Positions 47,919-56,684 of a DNA stretch of 64,000 nucleotides are shown piece by piece. This stretch comes from Herbaspirillum hiltneri N3 (GTDB lineage: Bacteria > Pseudomonadota > Gammaproteobacteria > Burkholderiales > Burkholderiaceae_D): positions 4,092,001 to 4,156,000 of the forward strand of contig NZ_CP011409.1 of the NCBI RefSeq assembly GCF_001267925.1, given 5' to 3'. A program made the translations under genes and the position numbers. The notes under the pieces were generated by a model, which searched no databases, was not told where the DNA came from, and worked only from the letters and a program-made list of their open reading frames with translations. Each line of letters begins with the position of its first letter. Within the stretch, counting starts at the first letter, position 1.

Positions 47919-48368
47919 ATGAAAACTATCGACGTCAAAATCCTCGACCCGCGCATGAAAGATCAACTGCCCGCCTACGCCACCGCCGGTAGCGCCGGTC
48001 TGGATCTGCGCGCCTGCCTGGACGCGCCGCTGACGATCGCACCGGGAACCACGCATCTGATCCCGACCGGCCTGGCGATCCATGTGGCCGATCCGGGTTA
48101 TGCCGCGATCATCCTGCCGCGCAGCGGTCTGGGCCACAAGCACGGCATCGTGCTGGGCAACCTGGTCGGCCTGATCGACTCCGACTACCAAGGGCAATTG
48201 ATGGTCTCGACATGGAACCGCGGCCAGACCGAATTTGTCCTAAACCCGATGGAGCGTCTGGCGCAACTGGTCATCGTGCCGGTCTTGCAAGTCGGTTTCA
48301 ACGTTGTCGAGGAATTCGACAGCAGCGAGCGCGGCGCGGGCGGCTTCGGCAGCACTGGCAAACATTAA
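47919..48368 (+). CDS. dut: deoxyuridine 5'-triphosphate nucleotidohydrolase (dUTPase)
   Basis: Trimeric dUTPase, 149 residues, which keeps dUTP low and supplies dUMP. All five family motifs are present: [43 protein letters not shown] and the flexible C-terminal [12 protein letters not shown]. It follows coaBC by 37 bp, as in many proteobacteria. The start has no strong Shine-Dalgarno. Confidence 0.97.
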   Translation: MKTIDVKILDPRMKDQLPAYATAGSAGLDLRACLDAPLTIAPGTTHLIPTGLAIHVADPGYAAIILPRSGLGHKHGIVLGNLVGLIDSDYQGQLMVSTWNRGQTEFVLNPMERLAQLVIVPVLQVGFNVVEEFDSSERGAGGFGSTGKH

Positions 48369-48380
48369 GGAGATCACTGG

Positions 48381-49469
48381 ATGCACGCTCGACACCTGGC
48401 TTATTGGGGAAAAATAAAAATCGCGCTGGCAATCATGCCGGCGGCATTGCTCGCAGCATGTGTCACGCCGCAAGACAACAACACGCTCAATAAGCCGGCG
48501 CAGTCCGCGGCAGGACCGGCTACCGTCAAGGCGCCAGTGCTGACGCCTGACCAGGCTGCATTGCGCACGCTGACGGCGCAGCAGGACCGGCTGTACAACG
48601 TGGCCGCGCCGCTGTTGACCACTAATGCCCAGCTCTGCCGCGGCAACGCGCGCAACCTGCTCGGCTTCACCGCCAAGAACAAGTATTCCTATCCGAGTGA
48701 GTTCACCGATGCGGCGCAGTCGCTGGGCTTCGACGATCGCCTGCAAGTGACCGGCGTGCTGCCCGGCAGCGGCGCCGCCAAGAGCGGCGTGCAACGCGGC
48801 GACGTGCTGGTCGCAGTGGCCGACAAGCCGCTGCAGCAAGGCCCTGATGCCGAGCGCCAGGCCGCCAACCTGCTGGGCCCGCTCGTCAGCGGCCGCACGC
48901 CGGTCAAGCTGACCCTGTTGCGCAACAAGGCGCAACAAACCGCCATCGTGCCGCTGACGCTGGCCTGCGCCTTCAGCATCGAGCTGGGCAACGCCGACAA
49001 CGTCAACACTTACGCCGACGGCCGTCGCGTGCTGATCACGCGCGGCATGATGAATTTCGCCAAGACCGATGAAGAGCTGGCCTACCTGATCGCCAAGGAC
49101 ATGGCCCACAACTCGCTGGGCCACGCGATTCGCCAGCGCATGGTGGCGACTACCGGCAGCGTCATCGACAATCTGATGCGCGCACGCCCCGATCCAACTG
49201 CGGCCGCGGGCACCGGCGGCATTCGCCCGTATCCGCAGGATCTCGACGCGGCGGCCGACAATCTGGCGCTGTACATGCTGGTACGCGCCGGTTACGGCAT
49301 CGATGGCTATGCCGCGTTCTGGCAACGGCTGGCAACACAGTATCCGGCTAGCGTGCCAAGCGGCTATACCGCGCTGCATCCGGGTACGGCGTATCGCATG
49401 ACGGCAATCGACAAGTCCGTGCAGGCGCTCAGGGCCAAGCAGGCAGCAGGCAAGCCGCTGACGCCGTAA
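48381..49469 (+). CDS. PDZ-containing lipoprotein related to M48 peptidases, with degenerate zinc site
   Basis: A 362-residue lipoprotein. Residues 12-27 end in the lipobox LAAC. A PDZ-like segment (about 112-160: DDRLQVTGVLPGSGAAKSGVQRGDVLVAV) is followed by an M48-type domain. In the catalytic helix, where active relatives have a HExxHN..GH motif, this protein reads AKDMAHNSLGH: the first His is Lys and the catalytic Glu is Asp. The third-ligand region that is usually ExEAD-like reads LDAAADNLAL, without Glu. It is probably a pseudopeptidase with a structural or regulatory role at the envelope. It begins 12 bp after dut. Confidence 0.82.
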   Translation: MHARHLAYWGKIKIALAIMPAALLAACVTPQDNNTLNKPAQSAAGPATVKAPVLTPDQAALRTLTAQQDRLYNVAAPLLTTNAQLCRGNARNLLGFTAKNKYSYPSEFTDAAQSLGFDDRLQVTGVLPGSGAAKSGVQRGDVLVAVADKPLQQGPDAERQAANLLGPLVSGRTPVKLTLLRNKAQQTAIVPLTLACAFSIELGNADNVNTYADGRRVLITRGMMNFAKTDEELAYLIAKDMAHNSLGHAIRQRMVATTGSVIDNLMRARPDPTAAAGTGGIRPYPQDLDAAADNLALYMLVRAGYGIDGYAAFWQRLATQYPASVPSGYTALHPGTAYRMTAIDKSVQALRAKQAAGKPLTP

Positions 49470-49545
49470 TTCCAAGCGCCGGATGTCCTGTGCTTGCCGC
49501 AGGACGTCTTCATGAACAGCCTCACTCACTAACACGCCGCAAAAA

Positions 49546-49583
49546 CAAAAAGGCCGGAACGATCAAACGTTCCGGCCTTTTTG
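49546..49583. terminator. bidirectional terminator between the M48-like gene and clpA
   Basis: A perfect stem AAAAAGGCCGGAACG/CGTTCCGGCCTTTTT with a 6-nt loop serves both convergent transcripts. Confidence 0.9.
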
Positions 49584-49631
49584 CTTGCCCACTCCCGACA
49601 CCTCTTGCGAAGCGCCGGGATGGGGTACGGC

Positions 49632-51956
49632 TTACTCGACTTCCAGCTTCTCTTGCGGCTCTTCCGGCGGTGGCGTCGGATCGTCGCCTTCGGGGAATTC
49701 CAGCTTGACCTGATCCTTGTCGTCCAGCTCCACGGTGACGCGACCTCCCGCCACCAGGCGACCAAACAACAATTCGTCGGCCAGCGCCTTGCGGATCATG
49801 TCCTGGATCAGGCGCGACATCGGACGTGCACCCATCAGCGGATCAAAGCCCTTCTTGCTCAGGAACTTGCGCAATGCGTCCGAGAATACGGCTTCCACCT
49901 TCTTCTCGTGCAGTTGCTCTTCCAGTTGCATCAGGAACTTGTCGACCACGCGCAGGATGATGTCTTCGTCCAGCGCACGGAAGCTGATGATCGAATCCAG
50001 ACGATTGCGGAACTCCGGCGTGAACATACGCTTGATATCCGCCATCTCGTCGCCGGCTTCCTTCTTGTCGGTGAAACCGATCGAACGCTTTTGCAGGCTT
50101 TCTGCGCCGGCATTCGTGGTCATCACGATGATGACATTGCGGAAGTCGGTCTTGCGGCCGTTGTTGTCGGTCAGCGTGCCGTGATCCATCACCTGCAGCA
50201 GGATATTGAAGATATCCGGATGCGCTTTTTCGATTTCGTCCAGCAGCAGCACGGCGTGCGGCTTCTTGGTGATCGCTTCGGTCAGCAAACCGCCCTGATC
50301 GAAACCGACATAGCCCGGAGGCGCGCCGATCAGACGGCTCACAGCATGGCGTTCCATGTATTCGGACATATCGAAACGAATCAGCTCGATGCCGAGGATG
50401 AAGGCCAGTTGCTTCGCCACTTCGGTCTTGCCCACGCCGGTCGGACCGGAGAACAGGAAGGAGCCGATCGGCTTGTCGGTCTTGCCCAGGCCGGCGCGCG
50501 CCATCTTGATGGCCGATGCCAGCGCTTCAATCGCCGGATCCTGGCCGAACACGACGTTCTTGAGGTCGCGATCGATCGTTTGCAGCTTGGTGCGGTCGTC
50601 CTGATTGACCGACTGCGGCGGAATGCGCGCGATCTTGGAAATGATTTCCTCGATCTCGGATTTGCCGATGGTCTTCTTCTGCTTCGACTTCGGCAGGATG
50701 CGCTGCGCTGCGCCGGCTTCGTCGATCACGTCGATTGCCTTGTCGGGCAGATGACGGTCATTGATGAAGCGTGCGGCCAGTTCGGCTGCCGAGGTCAGCG
50801 CCGAAGCGGAATACTTGACGCCGTGATGTTCTTCGAACTTCGACTTCAGGCCACGCAAAATCTGAATGGTCTGTTCGACGGTTGGTTCATTGACGTCGAT
50901 CTTCTGGAAGCGACGCGACAGCGCGTGATCTTTTTCGAAGACGCCGCGGAATTCGGTGTAGGTAGTCGCGCCGATGCATTTCAGCTGACCGCTCGACAGC
51001 GCAGGCTTGAGCAGATTCGACGCATCCAACGTGCCGCCCGAGGCCGAGCCTGCACCGATGATGGTGTGGATTTCGTCAATGAACAAAATGCCGTTGGGCG
51101 CATCCTTCAATTGCTTGAGGACGGCCTTCAGACGCTGCTCAAAGTCGCCGCGATACTTGGTGCCGGCCAGCAGCGCGCCCATGTCGAGCGAATACACCAC
51201 GGCGTTCTTGAGGATTTCCGGTACGTCGTTTTGCGTGATGCGCCATGCCAGGCCTTCGGCGATCGCCGTCTTGCCCACGCCGGCCTCGCCGACCAGCAGC
51301 GGGTTGTTCTTGCGGCGGCGGCACAAGGTCTGGATCACGCGCTCGACTTCGGCGTCGCGGCCGATAAGCGGATCGATCTTGCCTTCTGCGGCGGCCTTGT
51401 TCAGATTCTGGGTGAACTGATCGAGAGGGCTTTCCTTTTGCTGGCCTTCGGTCTGCACGTCTTCCGCTCCTTCAGGCGCTTTTTGCGAATCGATCTGCTG
51501 ATCCTTGCGCACACCATGAGAAATGAAATTGACTACGTCCAGGCGGGTCACGCCCTGTTGATGCAGATAGTAGACAGCGTGCGAATCCTTCTCGCCGAAG
51601 ATCGCCACCAGCACGTTGGCGCCGGTCACTTCCTTCTTGCCGTTGGACGCCGACTGCACGTGCATGATCGCGCGCTGAATCACGCGCTGGAATCCCAGCG
51701 TGGGCTGCGTGTCGACCTCGTTCGTGCCGGGCACGGTCGGAGTATTGTCCGTAATGAAATTGGTCAGCGTCTTGCGCAGATCGTCGATATTGACCGAGCA
51801 CGCGCGCAGCACTTCCGCGGCCGATGGATTATCCAGCAGCGCGAGGAGCAAATGTTCCACGGTGATAAATTCATGACGGGATTGCCGGGCTTCGACAAAG
51901 GCCATGTGCAAACTGACTTCCAATTCCTGCGCAATCATGCTTCCTCCATCACGCAT
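49632..51956 (-). CDS. clpA: ATP-dependent Clp protease ATP-binding subunit ClpA
   Basis: ClpA is the AAA+ unfoldase that feeds ClpP, using ClpS for N-degron substrates. The 774-residue protein has the N-terminal Clp repeats (residues about 1-140, [29 protein letters not shown]). AAA module 1 has Walker [14 protein letters not shown], and AAA module 2 has [15 protein letters not shown] near 500. The ClpP-docking loop tripeptide IGF lies in [14 protein letters not shown]. The last 20 residues are acidic and Pro-rich. It overlaps clpS by 22 bp on the minus strand. Confidence 0.96.
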   Translation of the reverse strand: MRDGGSMIAQELEVSLHMAFVEARQSRHEFITVEHLLLALLDNPSAAEVLRACSVNIDDLRKTLTNFITDNTPTVPGTNEVDTQPTLGFQRVIQRAIMHVQSASNGKKEVTGANVLVAIFGEKDSHAVYYLHQQGVTRLDVVNFISHGVRKDQQIDSQKAPEGAEDVQTEGQQKESPLDQFTQNLNKAAAEGKIDPLIGRDAEVERVIQTLCRRRKNNPLLVGEAGVGKTAIAEGLAWRITQNDVPEILKNAVVYSLDMGALLAGTKYRGDFEQRLKAVLKQLKDAPNGILFIDEIHTIIGAGSASGGTLDASNLLKPALSSGQLKCIGATTYTEFRGVFEKDHALSRRFQKIDVNEPTVEQTIQILRGLKSKFEEHHGVKYSASALTSAAELAARFINDRHLPDKAIDVIDEAGAAQRILPKSKQKKTIGKSEIEEIISKIARIPPQSVNQDDRTKLQTIDRDLKNVVFGQDPAIEALASAIKMARAGLGKTDKPIGSFLFSGPTGVGKTEVAKQLAFILGIELIRFDMSEYMERHAVSRLIGAPPGYVGFDQGGLLTEAITKKPHAVLLLDEIEKAHPDIFNILLQVMDHGTLTDNNGRKTDFRNVIIVMTTNAGAESLQKRSIGFTDKKEAGDEMADIKRMFTPEFRNRLDSIISFRALDEDIILRVVDKFLMQLEEQLHEKKVEAVFSDALRKFLSKKGFDPLMGARPMSRLIQDMIRKALADELLFGRLVAGGRVTVELDDKDQVKLEFPEGDDPTPPPEEPQEKLEVE

Positions 51957-52249
51957 TGCAGGGGGTGCCCTGCTTTTCGAGCGTGGGTTAAAACGAGTTC
52001 AACTTTTGTGGATGCGATATCTTTGGGATACACACCACACATACCTTTCCCATCGCGGTGAACGTTGAGCATAATCTGCGTCGCAGTTTCACGGTCTTTG
52101 TTGAAGTACTCCTGAATGACTGCGACGACGAACTCCATCGGCGTATAGTCATCATTCAACAACAATACCTGGTACATAGGGGGCGGCTTGAGCTTCTGCT
52201 CCTGCCGCGCCAGGACCGTACCGTTATCATTATCGTGCTTGGTTGCCAT
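51935..52249 (-). CDS. clpS: ATP-dependent Clp protease adaptor ClpS
   Basis: ClpS delivers N-end-rule substrates to ClpA. The 104-residue protein has the conserved core [24 protein letters not shown], with the Asp pair of the substrate pocket, followed by [24 protein letters not shown], with the His that reads N-terminal residues. Its stop lies inside the clpA start region, so the two are coupled. The upstream gap of 339 bp separates it from divergent cspA. Confidence 0.95.
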   Translation of the reverse strand: MATKHDNDNGTVLARQEQKLKPPPMYQVLLLNDDYTPMEFVVAVIQEYFNKDRETATQIMLNVHRDGKGMCGVYPKDIASTKVELVLTHARKAGHPLQCVMEEA

Positions 52250-52425
52250 GCATTTATTCTAAAACCATCAATCCACTGTGCACCGCACAACATGAAGAAA
52301 ATACCTAATTAAATTAGATATTACGCGTTTTCCTGATAGTGCGCAGATAACGCTTATTTATCCTAAATCAAGAGCGTCTCATTCAATTCACGGAACAAAA
52401 GCTTAATAATTCCGTTGAAAACGAC
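52250..52425. other. divergent clpS/cspA intergenic region, no gene seen
   Basis: AT-rich with short alternating A/T stretches. It should carry the clpS promoter on minus, but I could not choose one hexamer pair with confidence. No coding frame or RNA gene is recognised. Confidence 0.5.
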
Positions 52426-52454
52426 TTGACTTTTGCATTTTTAACGAGAACAAT
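52426..52454 (+). promoter_or_regulatory. candidate cspA promoter
   Basis: TTGACT (52426-52431), a 17-bp spacer and AACAAT (52449-52454) predict a start near 52461. That leaves a 5' untranslated region of about 128 nt, the long leader typical of cold-shock genes, whose folding can act as a thermosensor. Confidence 0.55.
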
Positions 52455-52588
52455 GGAATTCATTGATAAGTAGTTACTGCTTGTTAATACGAAGGGGGCA
52501 AGTTTAAGGGGGGCTGCGGAAGATTCAATCTCGCGAGGCTTCTTGCTTTTACGGCTCGTGTGATTTTTTTTAATTGAAAGATGCTTTT

Positions 52589-52792
52589 ATGGCAACAGGT
52601 ACAGTCAAGTGGTTCAACGATTCTAAAGGCTTCGGCTTTATCACTCCGGATGACGGCGGTGAAGATTTGTTCGCACACTTCTCGGCAATTCAAATGAACG
52701 GCTTCAAGACCCTCAAAGAAGGTCAAAAAGTACAGTTCGAAGTCACGCAAGGCCCCAAAGGCAAGCAAGCTTCCAACATCCAGGCTCCTTAA
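52589..52792 (+). CDS. cspA: cold-shock protein (CspA family)
   Basis: A 67-residue OB-fold nucleic-acid chaperone. RNP1 is KGFGFI (residues 16-21) and RNP2 is DLFAHF (29-34), in the standard [24 protein letters not shown] context. The start at 52589 follows a GAAAG-type ribosome site; an upstream Met adds five residues and is unlikely. Codon use is that of a strongly expressed gene. A long 5' leader and a strong terminator make it a single-gene unit. Confidence 0.96.
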   Translation: MATGTVKWFNDSKGFGFITPDDGGEDLFAHFSAIQMNGFKTLKEGQKVQFEVTQGPKGKQASNIQAP

Positions 52793-52813
52793 TTCGTATT
52801 AAGTCGCTTTTGT

Positions 52814-52846
52814 AAAAAGCTCCTGTTTCGACAGGAGCTTTTTTTA
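52814..52846 (+). terminator. cspA terminator
   Basis: AAAAAGCTCCTGT pairs with ACAGGAGCTTTTT and is followed by further T; loop TTCG. A strong tetraloop terminator. Confidence 0.93.
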
Positions 52847-52884
52847 CGCCTGCCCCCTTCGCGAACAACAGTTGCAACCGACAA

Positions 52885-52912
52885 TAAAAAAGGCCGGCAA
52901 CCCGGCCGGCCC
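52885..52912 (-). terminator. icd terminator
   Basis: On the minus strand, a GGCCGG/CCGGCC hairpin is followed by TTTTTT, about 30 bp after the icd stop. Confidence 0.8.
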
Positions 52913-52938
52913 TCCTTCAGCGAGAATCGCCCGCCGAA

Positions 52939-54192
52939 CTACAGATTCTCGATCATCGCATCGCCGAAGCCCGAACACGACACCTGCGTCGCGCCTTCCA
53001 TGAGGCGCGCAAAGTCGTAAGTCACCTTCTTCGATGAAATCGTGTTCTGCATCGCTTCGATGATCAAGGCCGCCGCCTCGGTCCAGCCGATGTGGCGCAG
53101 CATCATTTCCGCCGACAGGATCAGGGAACCCGGATTGACGTAGTCCTTGCCCGCATAGCGCGGCGAGGTGCCGTGCGTGGCTTCGAACATCGCCACGGAA
53201 TCGGACATGTTGGCGCCGGGAGCGATCCCGATACCGCCCACCTGCGCCGCCAGCGCGTCCGAGATATAGTCGCCGTTCAGGTTCAGCGTCGCAATCACGC
53301 TGTACTCGGCGGGACGCAGCAGGATCTGCTGCATGAATGCATCGGCAATCACGTCCTTGACGATGATGTCGCGGCCGGTCTTCGGATTTTTGATCCTGAC
53401 CCATGGACCGTCGTCGATCACCACCCCGCCGAACTCCTTCTGCGCCAGGGCATAGGCCCAGTCGCGGAAGCTGCCTTCGGTGAACTTCATGATGTTGCCC
53501 TTGTGGACGATCGTCACCGACGGTTTGTCATGGTCGATGGCGTACTGGATCGCCTTGCGCACCAGGCGCTCAGTGCCCTCCTGCGATACCGGCTTGATGC
53601 CGAGGCTGGAAGTCTCGGGAAAGCGCAGCTTCTTGACACCCATTTCCTTGACCAGGAAGTCGATCAGCTTCTTGGCGCCGTCCGAACCGGCTTGCCATTC
53701 GATGCCGGCGTAAATGTCTTCCGAGTTTTCGCGGAAGATGACCATATTGGTTTTCTCAGGCTCGCGCAGCGGCGACGGGACGCCTTTGAAATAGCGCACC
53801 GGACGCAGGCAGACATACAGGTCCAGTTGCTGGCGCAGCGATACGTTGAGCGAACGAATGCCGCCGCCGACCGGCGTTGTCAGCGGCCCCTTGATGGATA
53901 CCACGAATTCCTTGACTGCGGCGACGGTCTCTTCCGGCAGCCAGACGTCAGCGCCGTACAGCTGCGTCGATTTTTCGCCGGCGTAGATTTCCATCCAGTT
54001 GATCTTGCGCTGGCCGCCGTATGCCTTGGCGACCACAGCGTCCACTACCTTGAGCATGACAGGCGTCACATCGCGACCGGTGCCGTCGCCCTGGATGAAC
54101 GGAATGATCGGATGATCCGGGACGTTGAGGGAAAAGTCGGCGTTGACGGTAATCTTCTTACCTTCGGCCGGCACCTGAATGTGCTGATACAT
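52939..54192 (-). CDS. icd: NADP-dependent isocitrate dehydrogenase
   Basis: A TCA-cycle enzyme of 417 residues. The substrate loop [13 protein letters not shown] contains the Ser that AceK phosphorylates in E. coli (S113 there), so this control is possible. [16 protein letters not shown], the metal-binding [33 protein letters not shown] and the C-terminal [10 protein letters not shown] fit the proteobacterial homodimeric type. The start is at [12 protein letters not shown]. It is divergent from the pseudouridine synthase gene, with a 186-bp gap. Confidence 0.97.
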   Translation of the reverse strand: MYQHIQVPAEGKKITVNADFSLNVPDHPIIPFIQGDGTGRDVTPVMLKVVDAVVAKAYGGQRKINWMEIYAGEKSTQLYGADVWLPEETVAAVKEFVVSIKGPLTTPVGGGIRSLNVSLRQQLDLYVCLRPVRYFKGVPSPLREPEKTNMVIFRENSEDIYAGIEWQAGSDGAKKLIDFLVKEMGVKKLRFPETSSLGIKPVSQEGTERLVRKAIQYAIDHDKPSVTIVHKGNIMKFTEGSFRDWAYALAQKEFGGVVIDDGPWVRIKNPKTGRDIIVKDVIADAFMQQILLRPAEYSVIATLNLNGDYISDALAAQVGGIGIAPGANMSDSVAMFEATHGTSPRYAGKDYVNPGSLILSAEMMLRHIGWTEAAALIIEAMQNTISSKKVTYDFARLMEGATQVSCSGFGDAMIENL

Positions 54193-54378
54193 TACGGTCT
54201 CCGAAAATAGTGCGGAAAAGAGAGGAAATTCGACCTCGCTGCGGACGCGCCCCGAGTGCGCGCACCATCACAGCCGGGGCAATTGAATTCAGGATCAAGT
54301 CTCATATAAGACATAAGACATTGATTTATATTATGCACGAGTATTTTACTGGACGTGATGTTTTTGCGACACTGACGC

Positions 54379-54945
54379 ATGCCCCTCATTTTATTCAACA
54401 AACCCTATCAGGTAATGTGCCAGTTTTCGGCGCAAGATGATCGCGAAACGCTCGCCGATTACCTCGACATTCCCGACATCTACCCCGCCGGCCGCCTCGA
54501 TGCCGACAGCGAAGGATTGATGCTGCTGACCGACGACGGCGAACTCCAGCATGCCATCAGCCACCCCACGCGCAAGCAACCCAAGGTCTACCTGGTGCAA
54601 GTGGAAGGCACGCCCGATGCAGGCAGCTTGGAGCGCCTGCGCAATCCGCTCGATCTCGGTGATTTCGTGACGCAAAAAAGCGAAGTCCGCCACGTGCAGG
54701 AGCCGGGCTGGCTGTGGCCGCGCAATCCGCCCATTCGCGAGCGCAAGAATCACCCGACCAGTTGGCTGACGATACAGATATCGGAAGGAAAAAATCGCCA
54801 GGTGCGGCGCATGACGGCCGCCGTCGGACTGCCCACCCTGAGACTGGTCCGGATTGCCATCGGCCCGTTTGCGCTGGCCACCGATCCGCTGCTTCCGGGA
54901 GAGTGGAAAACCGTCGATCCTCAGGAATTTCGCCGCCAAACCTGA
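54379..54945 (+). CDS. rluE: 23S rRNA pseudouridine synthase, RsuA/RluE family
   Basis: A 188-residue pseudouridine synthase without an S4 domain, the short type like E. coli RluE (U2457 of 23S rRNA). The catalytic Asp is in YPAGRLDADSEGLMLLTDDG (near residue 40). KVYLVQVEGTPD and the C-terminal GKNRQVRRMTAAVGLPTLRLVRIAIGP complete the family pattern. The exact target among RluB/E/F is inferred from size. No clear Shine-Dalgarno precedes the start. Confidence 0.9.
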   Translation: MPLILFNKPYQVMCQFSAQDDRETLADYLDIPDIYPAGRLDADSEGLMLLTDDGELQHAISHPTRKQPKVYLVQVEGTPDAGSLERLRNPLDLGDFVTQKSEVRHVQEPGWLWPRNPPIRERKNHPTSWLTIQISEGKNRQVRRMTAAVGLPTLRLVRIAIGPFALATDPLLPGEWKTVDPQEFRRQT

Positions 54946-55046
54946 CAAAAAACTGACAAAATCGGCTTTTCAAGGACAGTCCGTAAAGAAATTTTGTTTT
55001 TTGGAATTTTTTGTCAACCAAGCCTTCGGCGCGTCGTTATTGGCAA

Positions 55047-55082
55047 TGATTCATGAGAATCACCGTCTTCTTAACATGTTAA
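55047..55082. promoter_or_regulatory. two small palindromes upstream of the Ala/Lys-rich gene
   Basis: TGATTC-ATGA-GAATCA (55047-55062) and TTAACATGTTAA (55071-55082) lie right before the ribosome site of the tiny exported protein. Both are perfect; either could be an operator. Function unknown. Confidence 0.4.
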
Positions 55083-55098
55083 ATTGAAGGACTGCAAA

Positions 55099-55290
55099 AT
55101 GAAAAAATTGATCGCCGCTCTGATCGCTGGTCTGTTCGCAACTTCCGTGTTCGCACAAGCTGCAGCTCCTGCTGCTGCACCTGCTGACGCTCCTAAGGCT
55201 GAAGCTGCTGCACCGAAGGCTAAGAAGGCCAAGAAGGGCCACAAGGCCAAGAAGGCAAAGAAGGCTGCTGCTGCTGACGCTGCAAAGTAA
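55099..55290 (+). CDS. tiny Ala/Lys-rich exported protein
   Basis: A 63-residue protein with no name I can support. Residues 1-20 are a signal peptide (MKKLIAALIAGLFATSVFA). The mature part is about 43 residues of almost only Ala, Lys and Pro, with repeated AKKAKK-type units. It is strongly basic, in the style of acid-shock or histone-tail-like peptides. Codons are GCT/GCA-rich, unlike the GCC/GCG of neighbours, suggesting very high expression. GAAGGA is a good ribosome site, and a strong terminator follows. It stands alone. Confidence 0.8.
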   Translation: MKKLIAALIAGLFATSVFAQAAAPAAAPADAPKAEAAAPKAKKAKKGHKAKKAKKAAAADAAK

Positions 55291-55307
55291 TCTTGCTTTC
55301 GCATTAC

Positions 55308-55337
55308 TAAAAAGGCAGGCTAGTCCTGCCTTTTTTC
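55308..55337 (+). terminator. terminator of the Ala/Lys-rich gene
   Basis: AAAAAGGCAGG pairs with CCTGCCTTTTTT around CTAGT. A strong intrinsic terminator. Confidence 0.92.
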
Positions 55338-55439
55338 ATGTCCGCTGCATTTGTCGGCTTCCTTTATAATCGCCGGATTCCGGCAGATTTCGGATCTGCA
55401 GTCGATTTCTCATACAGCCACGTCCATCCCCGCCCCATC

Positions 55440-55880
55440 ATGCGTCGTTTCCTCACTGTGCTCACCACCCTCGCCGCGGTTGCAGTCGCTCTGCCCGGCC
55501 AGGCCCAGCAACTCCAGAAATTCCCGACCACCACCCTCAATGCGGGCTTGTACCTGATCAAGGCCGAAGTTGCCTCCACCGAAGCGCAGCGCGAGCAAGG
55601 ACTGATGTTCCGCGACAAGATGGGCGCCAACGAAGGCATGGTGTTCGCATTCGGCGCGCCGGCCGGCGTGTGCATGTGGATGAAGAATACGCTGATCCCG
55701 CTGTCGGTCGCCTTCATGGACGAAACCGGCAAGATCATCAATATCGAGGAAATGAAGGAGCAGACGCTGGATTCGCATTGCGCATCCAAGCCCGCCACCT
55801 ACGCCCTGGAAATGAACAAGGGCTGGTTCAAGCAGAAGAATATCAAACCCGGCACGGTGATCGAAGGCCTGCCACGCTGA
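55440..55880 (+). CDS. DUF192-family exported protein
   Basis: A 146-residue secreted protein of the DUF192 family, of unknown function. Residues 1-23 form a signal peptide ending in QAQ. The domain shows LYLIKAEVASTEAQREQGLMFRDKMGANEGMVFAF, then CMWMKNTLIPLSVAFMDETGKI and the C-terminal ALEMNKGWFKQKNIKPGTVIEG, all usual. I start it at MRRFLTV because a signal peptide begins there; an upstream frame would add 34 non-conserved residues. A single-gene unit after a terminator. Confidence 0.9.
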   Translation: MRRFLTVLTTLAAVAVALPGQAQQLQKFPTTTLNAGLYLIKAEVASTEAQREQGLMFRDKMGANEGMVFAFGAPAGVCMWMKNTLIPLSVAFMDETGKIINIEEMKEQTLDSHCASKPATYALEMNKGWFKQKNIKPGTVIEGLPR

Positions 55881-56012
55881 ACAGTTGCCGCCTGAGGCTG
55901 GGTACAAGCCTCAGGCAGGCCGATTGCGATGCATTGCAGACGGCGGCGATTGGGCGACCACCGGATCACAATAGCACTAATCAAAACAGCATTAATCAAA
56001 CGACAAGAAATG

Positions 56013-56043
56013 CAAAAACCCGCCAAATCGCTTGGGCGGGTTC
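56013..56043 (-). terminator. rpsT terminator
   Basis: On the minus strand, AACCCGCCCA pairs with TGGCGGGTT and is followed by a T-run, about 95 bp after the rpsT stop. The remainder of the 256-bp gap holds no gene. Confidence 0.75.
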
Positions 56044-56136
56044 ATCTCTGCATTCCTACATCGGCGCTCTTGCCGGATCAGGAAACACGCATTGCATGCT
56101 TCCCGGGCAAATGCCGACAGCTACAAGAATAGCTGA

Positions 56137-56403
56137 TTAAGCAGCCAGTGCCTTCAGGGCAGCAGCCAGACGGCTCTTGTGGCGAGCGGCCTTGTTCTTG
56201 TGAATGATTTTCTTGTCGGCGATGCTGTCGATAGTCGACACCGAAGCCTGGAACACGGAAGTCGCAGCAGCCTTGTCGCCTGCTTCGATCGCCTTGCGAA
56301 CAGCCTTGATTGCTGTACGCAGCGTCGAACGCTGGCTGGAGTTGTGCGCGTTTTGCTTAACAGCTTGACGAGCACGTTTGCGTGCTTGTGCGGTATTTGC
56401 CAT
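56137..56403 (-). CDS. rpsT: 30S ribosomal protein S20
   Basis: An 88-residue basic ribosomal protein with the S20 pattern: [33 protein letters not shown], then [21 protein letters not shown]. Primary binder of 16S rRNA helices 9 and 44. A good promoter lies about 80 bp upstream. The gene is divergent from murJ, a common neighbour in beta- and gammaproteobacteria. Confidence 0.97.
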   Translation of the reverse strand: MANTAQARKRARQAVKQNAHNSSQRSTLRTAIKAVRKAIEAGDKAAATSVFQASVSTIDSIADKKIIHKNKAARHKSRLAAALKALAA

Positions 56404-56479
56404 GAATAATTATCCTAAATCGAGATCGAGAGCATCGCAATCTTGATAACTTGCGAGGCGGAATTCTGTAAAGCCACGG

Positions 56480-56508
56480 ATTATAACCATTTTTCCTCAA
56501 ACTGGCAA
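56480..56508 (-). promoter_or_regulatory. rpsT promoter
   Basis: The minus strand reads TTGCCA (56508-56503), a 17-bp spacer and TATAAT (56485-56480). A near-consensus sigma-70 promoter, fitting strong expression of a ribosomal protein. Confidence 0.8.
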
Positions 56509-56670
56509 ATGCAGCCTGACTATCGCCGCCGCCCTGTTGCAAAAGCGGCTTAATTGCCAAATTGCAAGATGATCGGCGAACGTTCCCGGCAAGCGCTCAT
56601 CCAACCGCCTCGGCGCCAAAGCCATCCTCTTCGCTCCCGCAAACCTGGAGCGCCCCCGAAAACGGAAAGC

Positions 56671-56676
56671 TATAAT
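56671..56676 (+). promoter_or_regulatory. candidate murJ -10 element
   Basis: TATAAT ends 8 bp before the murJ ATG, with no clear -35 and no room for a Shine-Dalgarno. Transcription from it would give an almost leaderless mRNA. Confidence 0.45.
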
Positions 56677-56684
56677 GCCGTCCC

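Noticed and set aside
49581..52061. An 826-codon plus-strand open frame opposite clpA/clpS
   Set aside because: It is a shadow of ClpA, whose AAA motifs are unmistakable on the minus strand.
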